The notes below the pieces were generated by a model, which worked only from the letters and a program-made list of their open reading frames with translations, did no database searches and was not told the DNA's origin. Shown here one piece after another: positions 8,785 to 17,136 of a stretch of 64,000 nucleotides of DNA (position 1 is its first letter; the number at the start of each line of letters is the position of its first letter). Location: contig NZ_AXAY01000009.1 of assembly GCF_000473045.1 (NCBI RefSeq), forward strand, positions 186,001-250,000, read 5' to 3'. The position numbers were made by a program, and so were the translations under genes. The DNA is from Bradyrhizobium sp. WSM3983 (GTDB lineage Bacteria > Pseudomonadota > Alphaproteobacteria > Rhizobiales > Xanthobacteraceae).

Positions 8785-10380
8785 ATGTTCGCGTTGCCCT
8801 GGGGAGTCCGGCGGGCAGCCTGTATCGGTGTCGCAGGCGTCGTCGCCGCACTTGGCGCGTTTCCGGCACTTGCGCAGACCACAGTGACTGCGGTGATGCA
8901 CGCGCCACTGCGTGGCCTCGATCCGGTAATCAACAGCCAGTATATCGTCCGCAACTATGCTTACATGGTCTACGACACACTACTGGCGCGTGATGCGGCC
9001 AACAAGATCAGGCCGCAAATGGCCGAGAGGTGGACTGTTTCGTTGGACGGCAAGTCGATCACATTTGTCTTGCGCGACGGCCTGAAGTGGCACGACGGCA
9101 CCGATGTGAAGGCGGAGGATTGCGTAGCTTCCATCCGCCGGTGGTCGGCCATGGATACCATGGGACAGGTGATGAACACGCTGCTCGAAGGCATGACGGT
9201 GGTCGACGACAAGACCTTCGAGATGAAGTTCAAGGAGCCAACCGAAATCGCTCTGACGGCGTTATCCAAGCCGAGCGGCTTGGCGGCGTTCATGATGCCG
9301 AAGCGCTTGGCCGACACCCCGGTTAGTGAACCGATCAAGGAGGAGTTGGGATCGGGGCCTTTTCGACTGGTGATGTCCGATTTCAAACCCGGCGTCCAAG
9401 CAGTCTTCGAGAAGTTCAAGGACTACGTCCCGCGCAGTGAACCGGCGAGCGGGATGGCCGGCGGCAAGATCGTGTCGGTCGACCGAGTGAAGTGGGTGAC
9501 AATGCCCGATCCCATGACCGCGGTGAACGCGTTGCTCTCGAAGGAGATCGATCTCATCGAGTACGTCCCTTATGACCTGTTGAGCATTCTCGAAGCCAAC
9601 CCGGGCGTGGTCGTGAAGGAGTCCAAGCTTCGTGGCAATCAGAGCATTGCCCGGCTGAACTTCTCGCAGTCGCCCTTCGACAACAAGTTGCTCCGGCAAG
9701 CGGCTCTCCTGGCCATCGATCAGAAGGACCAGATGCAGGCTCAGGTCGGAAACCCGAAATACTACAAACTTTGCGCGGCCGCTTTCGGATGTGGCGGCGC
9801 TTACGCCAGCGATATCGGCGCGGACAAAGTGATCAAGGGACAGCCAGAGAAGGCCGCCGAGCTTCTGAAGCAGGCCAAATACGATGGCGCGCCCGTCGTG
9901 ATTTTGCATGCGACAGACGTACCTGCCTTTGCTGCAATGGCGCCGGTCGTCGCGCAGGCACTCCGCAAGGCCGGCTTCAACGTGCAGATGAGATCAATGG
10001 ATTGGCAGACCGTTGCGGTAAGCCGGGCGTCTCGCGCGCCCGTGACCAACGGCGGATGGAGCATCTTTTGCACGATCAACGGCCTCGTCGATGTCGGGGA
10101 GCCGCTCGGGTACAATGCGGCGTCGGCCAGCGGCAAAAGCGGCTATTTCGGCTGGCCCGACGTTCCCGCCATCGAGGAGGCGCGCGCCAAATTCGCTCGG
10201 ACGAAGGATCCTGAAGAACTGAAGACGATCGCCACCGATCTCCAGCGTCGGATCCTGGACGAGGTTCTCTTCATACCTTTGGGGGAGGCATACAGCGTTT
10301 CCGCATGGCGGACAGATATGGCTCCGCCGTTGGACACGCCGGTCGCGGTTTTCTGGAATTTCACGAGAACAGGAAAATAA
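8785..10380 (+). CDS. Peptide-type (SBP family 5) ABC substrate-binding protein
   Basis: A 531-residue family 5 solute-binding protein that heads the importer operon. The start at 8785 follows gaaggaaat and gives a clear signal peptide (ALPWGVRRAACIGVAGVVAA ... ALAQ). The upstream in-frame ATGs at 8659 and 8761 are disfavoured because 8659 would place the operator inside the coding region. The motifs VMHAPLRGLDPVI, YMVYDTLLARDAANKIRPQM and LRDGLKWHDGTDVKAEDC match the paralogue encoded at 3547-5175. A permease gene starts 3 bp after its stop. It should bind the oligopeptide, opine or amide-like compound that induces the GntR regulon. Confidence 0.93.
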   Translation: MFALPWGVRRAACIGVAGVVAALGAFPALAQTTVTAVMHAPLRGLDPVINSQYIVRNYAYMVYDTLLARDAANKIRPQMAERWTVSLDGKSITFVLRDGLKWHDGTDVKAEDCVASIRRWSAMDTMGQVMNTLLEGMTVVDDKTFEMKFKEPTEIALTALSKPSGLAAFMMPKRLADTPVSEPIKEELGSGPFRLVMSDFKPGVQAVFEKFKDYVPRSEPASGMAGGKIVSVDRVKWVTMPDPMTAVNALLSKEIDLIEYVPYDLLSILEANPGVVVKESKLRGNQSIARLNFSQSPFDNKLLRQAALLAIDQKDQMQAQVGNPKYYKLCAAAFGCGGAYASDIGADKVIKGQPEKAAELLKQAKYDGAPVVILHATDVPAFAAMAPVVAQALRKAGFNVQMRSMDWQTVAVSRASRAPVTNGGWSIFCTINGLVDVGEPLGYNAASASGKSGYFGWPDVPAIEEARAKFARTKDPEELKTIATDLQRRILDEVLFIPLGEAYSVSAWRTDMAPPLDTPVAVFWNFTRTGK

Positions 10381-10383
10381 CGC

Positions 10384-11325
10384 GTGGCAAAGTATCTGTT
10401 CCGACGAGTTTTGGCCTCCGTTCCCGTCCTGTTTGTGGTGGCTTTCATCGTATTCGCGCTGCTACGCCTTTCGCCGGGCGATCCGGCGATGATCTTGGCG
10501 GGTGATGGTGCAACGCCCGCGCAGCTCGATGCCATGCGTCACAGCATGGGGCTCGACCGGGGCATAATCGAGCAGTTTGTCATCTGGCTATCTAAGGTCT
10601 TGCGCGGCGATTTTGGGGTGTCTCTGATTACGGGGCTGCCGATGCGGGACCTGGTGCTCGATCGGCTCGGTCCATCATTCGCGCTTTGTCTTTCGACGAT
10701 CACGTTGGCTGTGGTGGTCGCGATACCAGTCGGAGTCGTCGCTGCCTGGAGGCAGGGGCGGGCGCTGGACCGAATTATCATGTCCGGCTCCGTGATGGCG
10801 TTCTCCGTTCCCGTCTTCATCATTGGATATGTGCTGATCTTGCTCCTATCGCGCGGCCTTGGCTGGTTCCCGGTGCAGGGGTATCGGCCGCTCTCCGAAG
10901 GAATCGGTGCATTTGCCTTGCACCTCACGCTACCCACTCTCACCATGAGCGCACCGTTCATCGCCGTAATATCGCGGATCGTGAGATCAAGCGTCATAGA
11001 GGTGATGGGCGAGGACTATATTCGCACGGCGAGGTCGAAGGGCCTGTCTGAAAGGGGAGTGCTGTTCAAGCACGCCCTCGGAAATGCGGCTGTTCCGATC
11101 GCGACCGTCGTTGGCTTGAGTATCGCCCTGCTGCTCGGCGGGGCTGTGGTCACCGAATCCGTCTTCAACATTCCAGGTCTCGGACGCCTCGTTCTCGAAG
11201 CTGTGCTTTCTCGGGATTTCACCGCGATCCAGACCCTGATCCTACTGTCCTCCGTGACGTACGTCGTGATCAATCTCGCGATCGACGTCCTCTATTCGAT
11301 CCTCGATCCGCGCATTCGATACTGA
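10384..11325 (+). CDS. Dipeptide-type ABC transporter permease (DppB-like)
   Basis: A 313-residue inner-membrane permease with a GTG start. It opens with KYLFRRVLASVPVLFVVAFI and the SPGDPA motif of DppB/GsiC-type subunits and has about six transmembrane helices. The cytoplasmic EAA loop (EDYIRTARSKGLSERGVLFK) contacts the ATPase. It forms the membrane pore with the permease encoded 4 bp downstream. This tight spacing and the shared strand mark an operon with the binding protein and the fused ATPase. Confidence 0.93.
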   Translation: MAKYLFRRVLASVPVLFVVAFIVFALLRLSPGDPAMILAGDGATPAQLDAMRHSMGLDRGIIEQFVIWLSKVLRGDFGVSLITGLPMRDLVLDRLGPSFALCLSTITLAVVVAIPVGVVAAWRQGRALDRIIMSGSVMAFSVPVFIIGYVLILLLSRGLGWFPVQGYRPLSEGIGAFALHLTLPTLTMSAPFIAVISRIVRSSVIEVMGEDYIRTARSKGLSERGVLFKHALGNAAVPIATVVGLSIALLLGGAVVTESVFNIPGLGRLVLEAVLSRDFTAIQTLILLSSVTYVVINLAIDVLYSILDPRIRY

Positions 11326-11329
11326 CCGC

Positions 11330-12250
11330 ATGACTCTGACCCAGCTCGCCACCAGCCCGCCCGCCACCGGCCCAGACCGGTCTGTGAACGATCCCCCGTC
11401 TCCCTCGGAATCGTTCGCGCGCGCTCAGCTACGACGTGTGTTCAGGTCCTGGCCGGTCAGGATGGCGTTAGGCGCGCTCGTCGGTCTGGTTTTGATCGCC
11501 ATCTTCGCTTCCTGGCTTGGAACGTCCGACCCAACCGAGTTGTCGCCCGGCGCAAGACTTAAAGGCGTAAGCGCCGCCCACTGGCTGGGAACAGATTCGC
11601 TCGGCCGGGATGTCTATTCTCGCGCGATATTCGGGTCGCGCGTGTCGCTGGTGGTTGGATTGGGCGCGGCTACCATAAGCATCGCCATTGGCCTCCTGAT
11701 CGGCGTGATCTCGGGTTACTCCCGGTCGGCGGACGCCATCATCATGAGGTTCATGGATGGCGTCATGGCTATTCCCGGAATTTTGCTGGCGATCGCATTG
11801 GTCTCCTTGGTGGGTGCCAACCTCCTTACGGTGCTCATAGCCATCTGTATTCCAGACATACCTCGCGTGGTTCGCTTGGCGCGCGCTGTCGTCTTGAGCG
11901 TTCGTAGCGAGCCCTATGTGGAAGCCGCCACTACGCTAGGTACCCGGTTTCACGTCATGATCTGGCGACACATAGTTCCCAGCACTGTAGCGCCGCTAAT
12001 CGTGCAGGGAACGTTCATATTCGCGTCCGCCATTCTCGCCGAATCTGTCTTGAGCTTTCTAGGAGCTGGGATCCCGCCGGAGACGCCGTCTTGGGGCAAC
12101 ATCATGGCAGACGGTCGTGTGTACTTTCAACTCCAGCCAGGCCTCATCCTCTTTCCAGGTCTGCTGGTCTCGATGACGGTGCTTAGCATCAACCTGTTGG
12201 GAGATGCGATGCGCGACGGGCTCGATCCCCGCCTCTCGGGACGACTCTGA
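11330..12250 (+). CDS. Dipeptide-type ABC transporter permease (DppC-like)
   Basis: A 306-residue DppC/GsiD-type permease. It has the N-terminal cytoplasmic tail, a first membrane helix near residues 42-62, the LGTDSLGRDVYSRAIFGSRV signature and the EAA loop EPYVEAATTLGTRFHVMIWR. It pairs with the DppB-like subunit. The ATPase gene begins 8 bp after its stop. Confidence 0.93.
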   Translation: MTLTQLATSPPATGPDRSVNDPPSPSESFARAQLRRVFRSWPVRMALGALVGLVLIAIFASWLGTSDPTELSPGARLKGVSAAHWLGTDSLGRDVYSRAIFGSRVSLVVGLGAATISIAIGLLIGVISGYSRSADAIIMRFMDGVMAIPGILLAIALVSLVGANLLTVLIAICIPDIPRVVRLARAVVLSVRSEPYVEAATTLGTRFHVMIWRHIVPSTVAPLIVQGTFIFASAILAESVLSFLGAGIPPETPSWGNIMADGRVYFQLQPGLILFPGLLVSMTVLSINLLGDAMRDGLDPRLSGRL

Positions 12251-12258
12251 TCGGAGCG

Positions 12259-13935
12259 ATGATGACCACCTCTTCCAGGCCCGATTCGTACCGCGTACGC
12301 GTTCTCACGGTATCTGAACTGAAAGTGGAGACGTCGCCCGCCTTAGAACGACCTCCCCTGGTTAGCGGCATTTGCTTCGATGTCTGTGCCGGCGAGACGG
12401 TTTGCATCGTCGGCGAGTCTGGTTCCGGCAAGTCGGTGACGTCGCTGGCCATCATGGGTCTGTTACCGAAGGGAGCCCTCGAAGTCACCCGCGGCTCGAT
12501 TCTGATCGATGGGGAGGATGTGCTTTCCGCCAGCGAGACGCGGCTGCGGCAGATGCGGGCTTCCAAGATGGCGATGGTCTTTCAGGAGCCGATGACCGCG
12601 CTTAATCCGGTTCAGAGGGTGGGACGGCAGATCGAAGAAGTGTTGCGATTGCACACATCTCTGACAGCCAGACATCGACGTAACAGGATCATGGAAATGC
12701 TTGAAGCCGTCCATCTCCCGGACATCGAGCGCATCTATCGCGCCTTCCCACATGAATTGTCGGGTGGCCAACGCCAGCGGATCGTTATCGCAATGGCGTT
12801 GATCCTGAAGCCCAAGGTGTTGATCGCCGACGAACCAACGACCGCGCTCGACGTCACGACGCAGAAGCAGATATTGAACTTGATCCGCGAACTGCAGCAG
12901 TCACAGCAGACGGCCGTGGTTTTCATCACGCACGATTTCGGAGTGGTCTCCGAGATCGCCGACCGTATCGTGGTGATGAACCGTGGGAGGGTCGTCGAGA
13001 CCGGAACGCGCGACCAGATTCTTGCCCGACCGTCTGAGGATTATACGCGCACGTTGGTATCTTCCGTCCCGAGCCTCGTGCCGCGACACCGAAGCGATCC
13101 CGCGGCACATAAGGTGCTTGAGGTCGTGGGTCTAGGAAAGACCTACGAGAAACCTCAATTTTTCGGGCGCGCTCGGGCCGTGGCGGCTGCCAAAGACGTC
13201 AATCTGACGGTCGCGCGTGGCGAGATCACCGGTATCGTCGGCGAGTCCGGATCCGGCAAATCGACTGTCGCGCGTTGCATCGAGTTGCTCATCGAGCCCA
13301 GTTCCGGGAGTGTGATGCTCAACGGCGACGATCTCACGAAAGTACGAGCACGTGATCTCCATTCGGTGCGTCGGCGCGTTCAATTCGTCTTTCAGGATCC
13401 GTACAGGTCGCTTAACCCGCGACGCACCGTCGGAGACTCGGTGATGGAAGGGTTGATCAACTACGGCATGCCGCGCCGCGATGCCTTCGGCCAATCCGCG
13501 GAATCGCTCGAACTCGTGGGGCTCGATCGTGCCGTCATGAGCCGGTATCCGCATCAGTTCTCCGGCGGACAGAGGCAGCGAATATGCATTGCCCGCGCGT
13601 TGGTCATGAAGCCAGAACTGCTAATCGCCGATGAAGCTGTCTCGGCGCTCGACGTCTCCGTTCAGGCCCAAGTGCTAACCCTGATCGATGACATCCGAGT
13701 TCGCACCGGTGTGTCTATCCTCTTTATTACGCACGACCTGCGGGTCGCCGCGCAGATCTGCCACAAGATCCTCGTGATGCGCAGGGGCGAGGTCGTCGAG
13801 GTGGGCGACGCCATGACGGTCTTGGCGAATCCGCTTCATGAGTACACGCGAACATTGATCGAGGCCGCGCCCGGACGCGATTGGGACTTCCAGAACTTCA
13901 GACCGATTCACGCTCCATCCGCAACAATAAACTGA
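12259..13935 (+). CDS. Fused double ATP-binding subunit of dipeptide-type ABC transporter (DppD-DppF)
   Basis: A 558-residue protein with two complete nucleotide-binding domains in one chain, as in GsiA and YejF. Domain 1 has Walker A GESGSGKS (52-59), signature LSGGQRQR, and Walker B VLIADEPTTALD. Domain 2 has GESGSGKST near residue 330, signature FSGGQRQR, and LLIADEAVSALD. Both retain the H-switch (FITHD). One chain therefore supplies both ATPase sites of the importer. The start may be 12259 or the next codon (12262). Confidence 0.93.
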   Translation: MMTTSSRPDSYRVRVLTVSELKVETSPALERPPLVSGICFDVCAGETVCIVGESGSGKSVTSLAIMGLLPKGALEVTRGSILIDGEDVLSASETRLRQMRASKMAMVFQEPMTALNPVQRVGRQIEEVLRLHTSLTARHRRNRIMEMLEAVHLPDIERIYRAFPHELSGGQRQRIVIAMALILKPKVLIADEPTTALDVTTQKQILNLIRELQQSQQTAVVFITHDFGVVSEIADRIVVMNRGRVVETGTRDQILARPSEDYTRTLVSSVPSLVPRHRSDPAAHKVLEVVGLGKTYEKPQFFGRARAVAAAKDVNLTVARGEITGIVGESGSGKSTVARCIELLIEPSSGSVMLNGDDLTKVRARDLHSVRRRVQFVFQDPYRSLNPRRTVGDSVMEGLINYGMPRRDAFGQSAESLELVGLDRAVMSRYPHQFSGGQRQRICIARALVMKPELLIADEAVSALDVSVQAQVLTLIDDIRVRTGVSILFITHDLRVAAQICHKILVMRRGEVVEVGDAMTVLANPLHEYTRTLIEAAPGRDWDFQNFRPIHAPSATIN

Positions 13936-13990
13936 AAACCTGACGCGAACCGCATCCCAACGGCACGCAGGCTCCTTCGAGGCTGTCATC

Positions 13991-15058
13991 GTGAAATACG
14001 ATCAATCCATTCAGAAATCTGCCTTGCTGGGCGGATTGGCGACGGAATTCGTCACGATGAGCGAATCCGAAGCAGTGCAGATCGCACGTACCCACTTCGG
14101 CATCGAAGGGAGTGCGACGCGATTTGCTGCGGAAAAAGACGACACTTTCCGGATATCATCGACGGGAGGGTCGCGCTACATCCTAAAGGCGGCGAATCCG
14201 GCCGAAGACCTTTCCGCCATCGATCTGCAGTTGTGCGTTCTAACGCATCTAGCCGCCCGGTCTGCTAGTCTTCCGGTCCCTGGTGTGATCTCAAGCGCAC
14301 GTGGGGAGCAGCAGTTCGAGTACCGCGACCGGGCGGGGCAACATCGTCGAATTTGGATGTTGACCTATCTGGAAGGGCAGCCGTTGAGCGAAGTTCGATC
14401 GACAGCTGCTGGACGTGAGCAGATCGGCAAGGTGTTGGCTCGCCTCCGCTTGGCTTTGGCGGATTTCTACCATCCTCATGATTCTCGCGTCATCGCTTGG
14501 GACATCAAGCATCTGCTGAGTTTGGAATGCCTTCTCGGCGAGGTCGCTGACGCTGGCAGACGAAAGCGCCTCGAGGCCGGGCTCGCACGTTTTACGAGCA
14601 TCGAAAGGCACTTGGCGCAGTCTCGCTCCCAGGTCCTTCACAACGACTTCAGCACGTCCAACATCGTCGTGGACTTGTCTACGAGCGACTTCGTCAGCGG
14701 CGTGATCGATTTCGGAGATGTGGTTCGTACATCTATCGCGATCGATGTTTCGACCGCTCTTCTGAGTCAACTCCCGACCGAGCCGGTCGAGGGCGATATA
14801 TTCGCCAATGGCCGTGATCTTCTAAACGGCTATATCGCGGCGGCCGACCTGACTGCGCAGGAACTAAGCATCATTCCTCATCTTGTCATGGGCCGGATCG
14901 TAGCGAAATCTCTCCTGTCGACCTGGCTTGCCAATTCGGTGCCGTCGAACGCCGCTTACTTTCTCCGGAATACCAAGCAAGGTTGGCATCAACTGGAATG
15001 GTTTCTGAGCCGCTCGGAAGCGGAGGTATCGGAGCAATTTTTGAATCTGGTCATGTGA
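13991..15058 (+). CDS. APH-fold small-molecule kinase (hydroxylysine kinase-like phosphotransferase)
   Basis: A 355-residue aminoglycoside-phosphotransferase-fold kinase with a GTG start. ATP-site Lys66 lies in SRYILKAANP. The catalytic loop is VLHNDFSTSN (Asp219, Asn224) and the metal-binding Asp240 lies in VIDFGDV. It should transfer phosphate to a hydroxyl group of a small amino alcohol or hydroxy-amino acid. The gene directly downstream encodes a class III PLP enzyme. This is the known pairing of a hydroxylysine/ethanolamine-type kinase with a phospho-lyase that removes phosphate and ammonia. The substrate is inferred from context only. It lies 55 bp after the importer ATPase, so one operon is likely. 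Confidence 0.8.
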   Translation: MKYDQSIQKSALLGGLATEFVTMSESEAVQIARTHFGIEGSATRFAAEKDDTFRISSTGGSRYILKAANPAEDLSAIDLQLCVLTHLAARSASLPVPGVISSARGEQQFEYRDRAGQHRRIWMLTYLEGQPLSEVRSTAAGREQIGKVLARLRLALADFYHPHDSRVIAWDIKHLLSLECLLGEVADAGRRKRLEAGLARFTSIERHLAQSRSQVLHNDFSTSNIVVDLSTSDFVSGVIDFGDVVRTSIAIDVSTALLSQLPTEPVEGDIFANGRDLLNGYIAAADLTAQELSIIPHLVMGRIVAKSLLSTWLANSVPSNAAYFLRNTKQGWHQLEWFLSRSEAEVSEQFLNLVM

Positions 15059-15091
15059 CGGCAATCGAACCCCGAAGCTAAGGAAACGAAT

Positions 15092-16435
15092 ATGAACAAA
15101 GTCGACGTCGCGCAGCGCGGCAAGATGGTCAACGCCTTCGACCCTGCAAACGTTACCGGCCTCAACGAGAAGGCGAGGACGCTTATTCAACGCCGATCGG
15201 CGCTGCTCGGGCCGGCGTATCGGCTCTTTTACAACGATCCGGTGGAGGTCAAGCGCGGCAAAGGCGTGATCCTCTACGACTCTGAGGGAAACGAGTATCT
15301 CGACGCATATAACAACGTCGTTTCGGTGGGGCACTGTCACCCTCGGGTCGTAGAGGCGACGAGCGAGCAGCTGCGTACACTTTGCACGCACACACGCTAC
15401 GTCCAGGAAGGTATTCTGAACTATGCAGAGGATCTGCTCGGCACCTTCGGGGGCAAAATCCAGCACGTCATGTTCACCTGCACGGGATCCGAAGCGAATG
15501 ATTTGGCGTTGCGCATCGCCAAACATCAGACTGGAAAAGACGGCATCATCATCACCGAAGAAGCCTACCACGGCAATTCGGATCTGGTCGCGGGACTCTC
15601 TCCCTCGTTGGGTCCGCATTCGCCGTTAGGCACTTGGGTCCGGCGGATTCCAGCGCCAGATTCCTATCGCGTGCCGATCGAGACGATCGGGCAATGGATG
15701 GCCGATCAGGTGTCCGCCCAGATTCATGACCTCGAGCGTCGCGGCCAAGGGCTGGCCGCGTTCATCGCCGATTCGCTCTTTTCCTCGGACGGCATCTTCG
15801 CTCACCCGACCAACCTATTCGGACCTGTCATCGACGTGGTTCACAAGGCCGGCGGCCTCTTCATTGCGGACGAGGTGCAGTCCGGTTTCGGTCGCACCGG
15901 AGAGAAGTTGTGGGGTTATCAGCGGCACGATATTGCCCCCGACATCGTGACCATGGGCAAACCCATGGGTAATGGGTTCCCCGTGGCCGCCGTCGCCTTG
16001 GCACCCGAAGTCGTTCAAGGCTTCGGCCGCGATGTCCGATACTTCAACACGTTCGGCGGCAATACGGTAGCCATTGCTGCGGCACAGGCGGTGCTGGATG
16101 TGATCCGCGATGAGAAATTGATGGAGAACGCCAACCGCATAGGCAAGTTGATACGCGATGGCTTCACAGAATTGGCCAAGCGTCACGAACAAATCGGGGA
16201 CGTGCGAGGCGCCGGTCTCTATGTCGGCGTCGAGTTGGTCAGGAATCGTAACACCAAGGAACCCGATTCGGCCGCTGCATCAGCAATCATCAATGGGCTT
16301 CGTGCCCGCCGCATCCTGATCTCCGCAACGGGCGCAGCAGCCAATACATTGAAGATCAGACCGCCACTGGTGTTCTCAGAAGGCCACGTCGATCGACTGC
16401 TGAGCGAAGCCAAAGCCGTTCTGAATTCACTTTGA
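15092..16435 (+). CDS. Class III PLP enzyme, aminotransferase or O-phosphoamine phospho-lyase
   Basis: A 447-residue fold-type I PLP enzyme of the class III aminotransferase family, close in pattern to the AGXT2L1/AGXT2L2 phospho-lyase branch. Visible features are the aromatic-cofactor loop TCTGSEANDLAL, cofactor Asp260 in ADEVQSGFGRTG, and Schiff-base Lys290 in TMGKPMGNGFPV. The AYNNVVSVGHCHPRVVEA segment is typical of that branch. Following a kinase, it probably eliminates phosphate from an O-phosphorylated amino alcohol to give an aldehyde or keto product plus ammonia. An ordinary transaminase role remains possible. Confidence 0.85.
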   Translation: MNKVDVAQRGKMVNAFDPANVTGLNEKARTLIQRRSALLGPAYRLFYNDPVEVKRGKGVILYDSEGNEYLDAYNNVVSVGHCHPRVVEATSEQLRTLCTHTRYVQEGILNYAEDLLGTFGGKIQHVMFTCTGSEANDLALRIAKHQTGKDGIIITEEAYHGNSDLVAGLSPSLGPHSPLGTWVRRIPAPDSYRVPIETIGQWMADQVSAQIHDLERRGQGLAAFIADSLFSSDGIFAHPTNLFGPVIDVVHKAGGLFIADEVQSGFGRTGEKLWGYQRHDIAPDIVTMGKPMGNGFPVAAVALAPEVVQGFGRDVRYFNTFGGNTVAIAAAQAVLDVIRDEKLMENANRIGKLIRDGFTELAKRHEQIGDVRGAGLYVGVELVRNRNTKEPDSAAASAIINGLRARRILISATGAAANTLKIRPPLVFSEGHVDRLLSEAKAVLNSL

Positions 16436-16456
16436 GAGGATGTTCTTCGTATCAGG

Positions 16457-16482
16457 ACCGCTGTGGAGCGACTCGCAGCGGT
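16457..16482 (+). terminator. Possible stem-loop after the catabolic operon
   Basis: ACCGCTG (16457-16463) and CAGCGGT (16476-16482) form a perfect 7-bp stem with a 12-nt loop, 22 bp after the aminotransferase stop. No U-tract follows, so intrinsic termination is uncertain. Confidence 0.35.
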
Positions 16483-16511
16483 TGAAGCGTTAAACTGCCA
16501 ATTGGCGGGAG

Positions 16512-16825
16512 TTGGCCGCAGAGACGAAGATCGTTTCGCCGGAGCAGATGCAAGACTTCCGCATCCAGTTTGCCGCCGGCGCTGAAGGAAACATCCTGCT
16601 CGGCACTGCGGACGACATTGCCGATCAGATGTTCAACCAGGCGGGACTAGATGGTATGCTATGCACATGGGTCGAGTTTCACGACGGATCGCGCGTTTCG
16701 CGCGTGATGTCATGCCTCTGTTGGAGAGCCGCGGTCTTCGCGTGCCGTACGAGAAGATGTCCAGATCGCCCACAAGGCTTCGCTACCCTGTCATTGGGCC
16801 CGCGCCTCCGGCGCTGGCTGGATAG
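16512..16825 (+). pseudogene. LLM-class (luciferase-like) flavin oxidoreductase, frameshifted C-terminal remnant
   Basis: The first part reads GNILLGTADDIADQMFNQAG then LDGMLCTWVEFHDG, a typical C-terminal segment of flavin-dependent luciferase-like monooxygenases. The match then jumps frame near 16690: the second frame reads RFARDVMPLLESRGLRVP, the expected family C-terminus, and runs to a stop at 16823-16825. The N-terminal three quarters are absent. It is therefore a truncated and frameshifted relic at the right border of the catabolic cluster. Confidence 0.7.
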
Positions 16826-16891
16826 CCGTCTTGGCCGAAAGCCGGCTGCAGGAGACTGAGCGGGGATCGACCCCAACATAATATCGCGAGG

Positions 16892-17110
16892 TCAAGGAGG
16901 ATCTTGTGGGTAGGCGTCCGCCAGCTCCTGCTCGAGCATCCCGTTCGCCACGGTGAGCGCGATTATGGTCGCCGGCAGATCGCCCTCGCGCGCTCGATGG
17001 CCTGGTCGGCGACAGCCTCGAGCTCCGCGGCAGCGTCAGCGGGTCGCTCGGACGCCGCCTCACCGGCCATCTCGGGGCCTCGAATCGCTCCCTCTTTGCC
17101 GGCGCCCTTC
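16892..17110 (-). pseudogene. Unidentified frameshifted coding remnant
   Basis: On the minus strand one frame reads AAELEAVADQAIERAR. A second frame then continues EGDLPATIIALTVANG, MLEQELADAYP, to a stop at 16892. Together they look like the end of a real protein interrupted by a frameshift. I do not recognise the family. It overlaps no other plausible gene and abuts the efflux pump gene. Confidence 0.3.
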
Positions 17111-17136
17111 CCCGGCACTTCGCCGCGGACATATCG

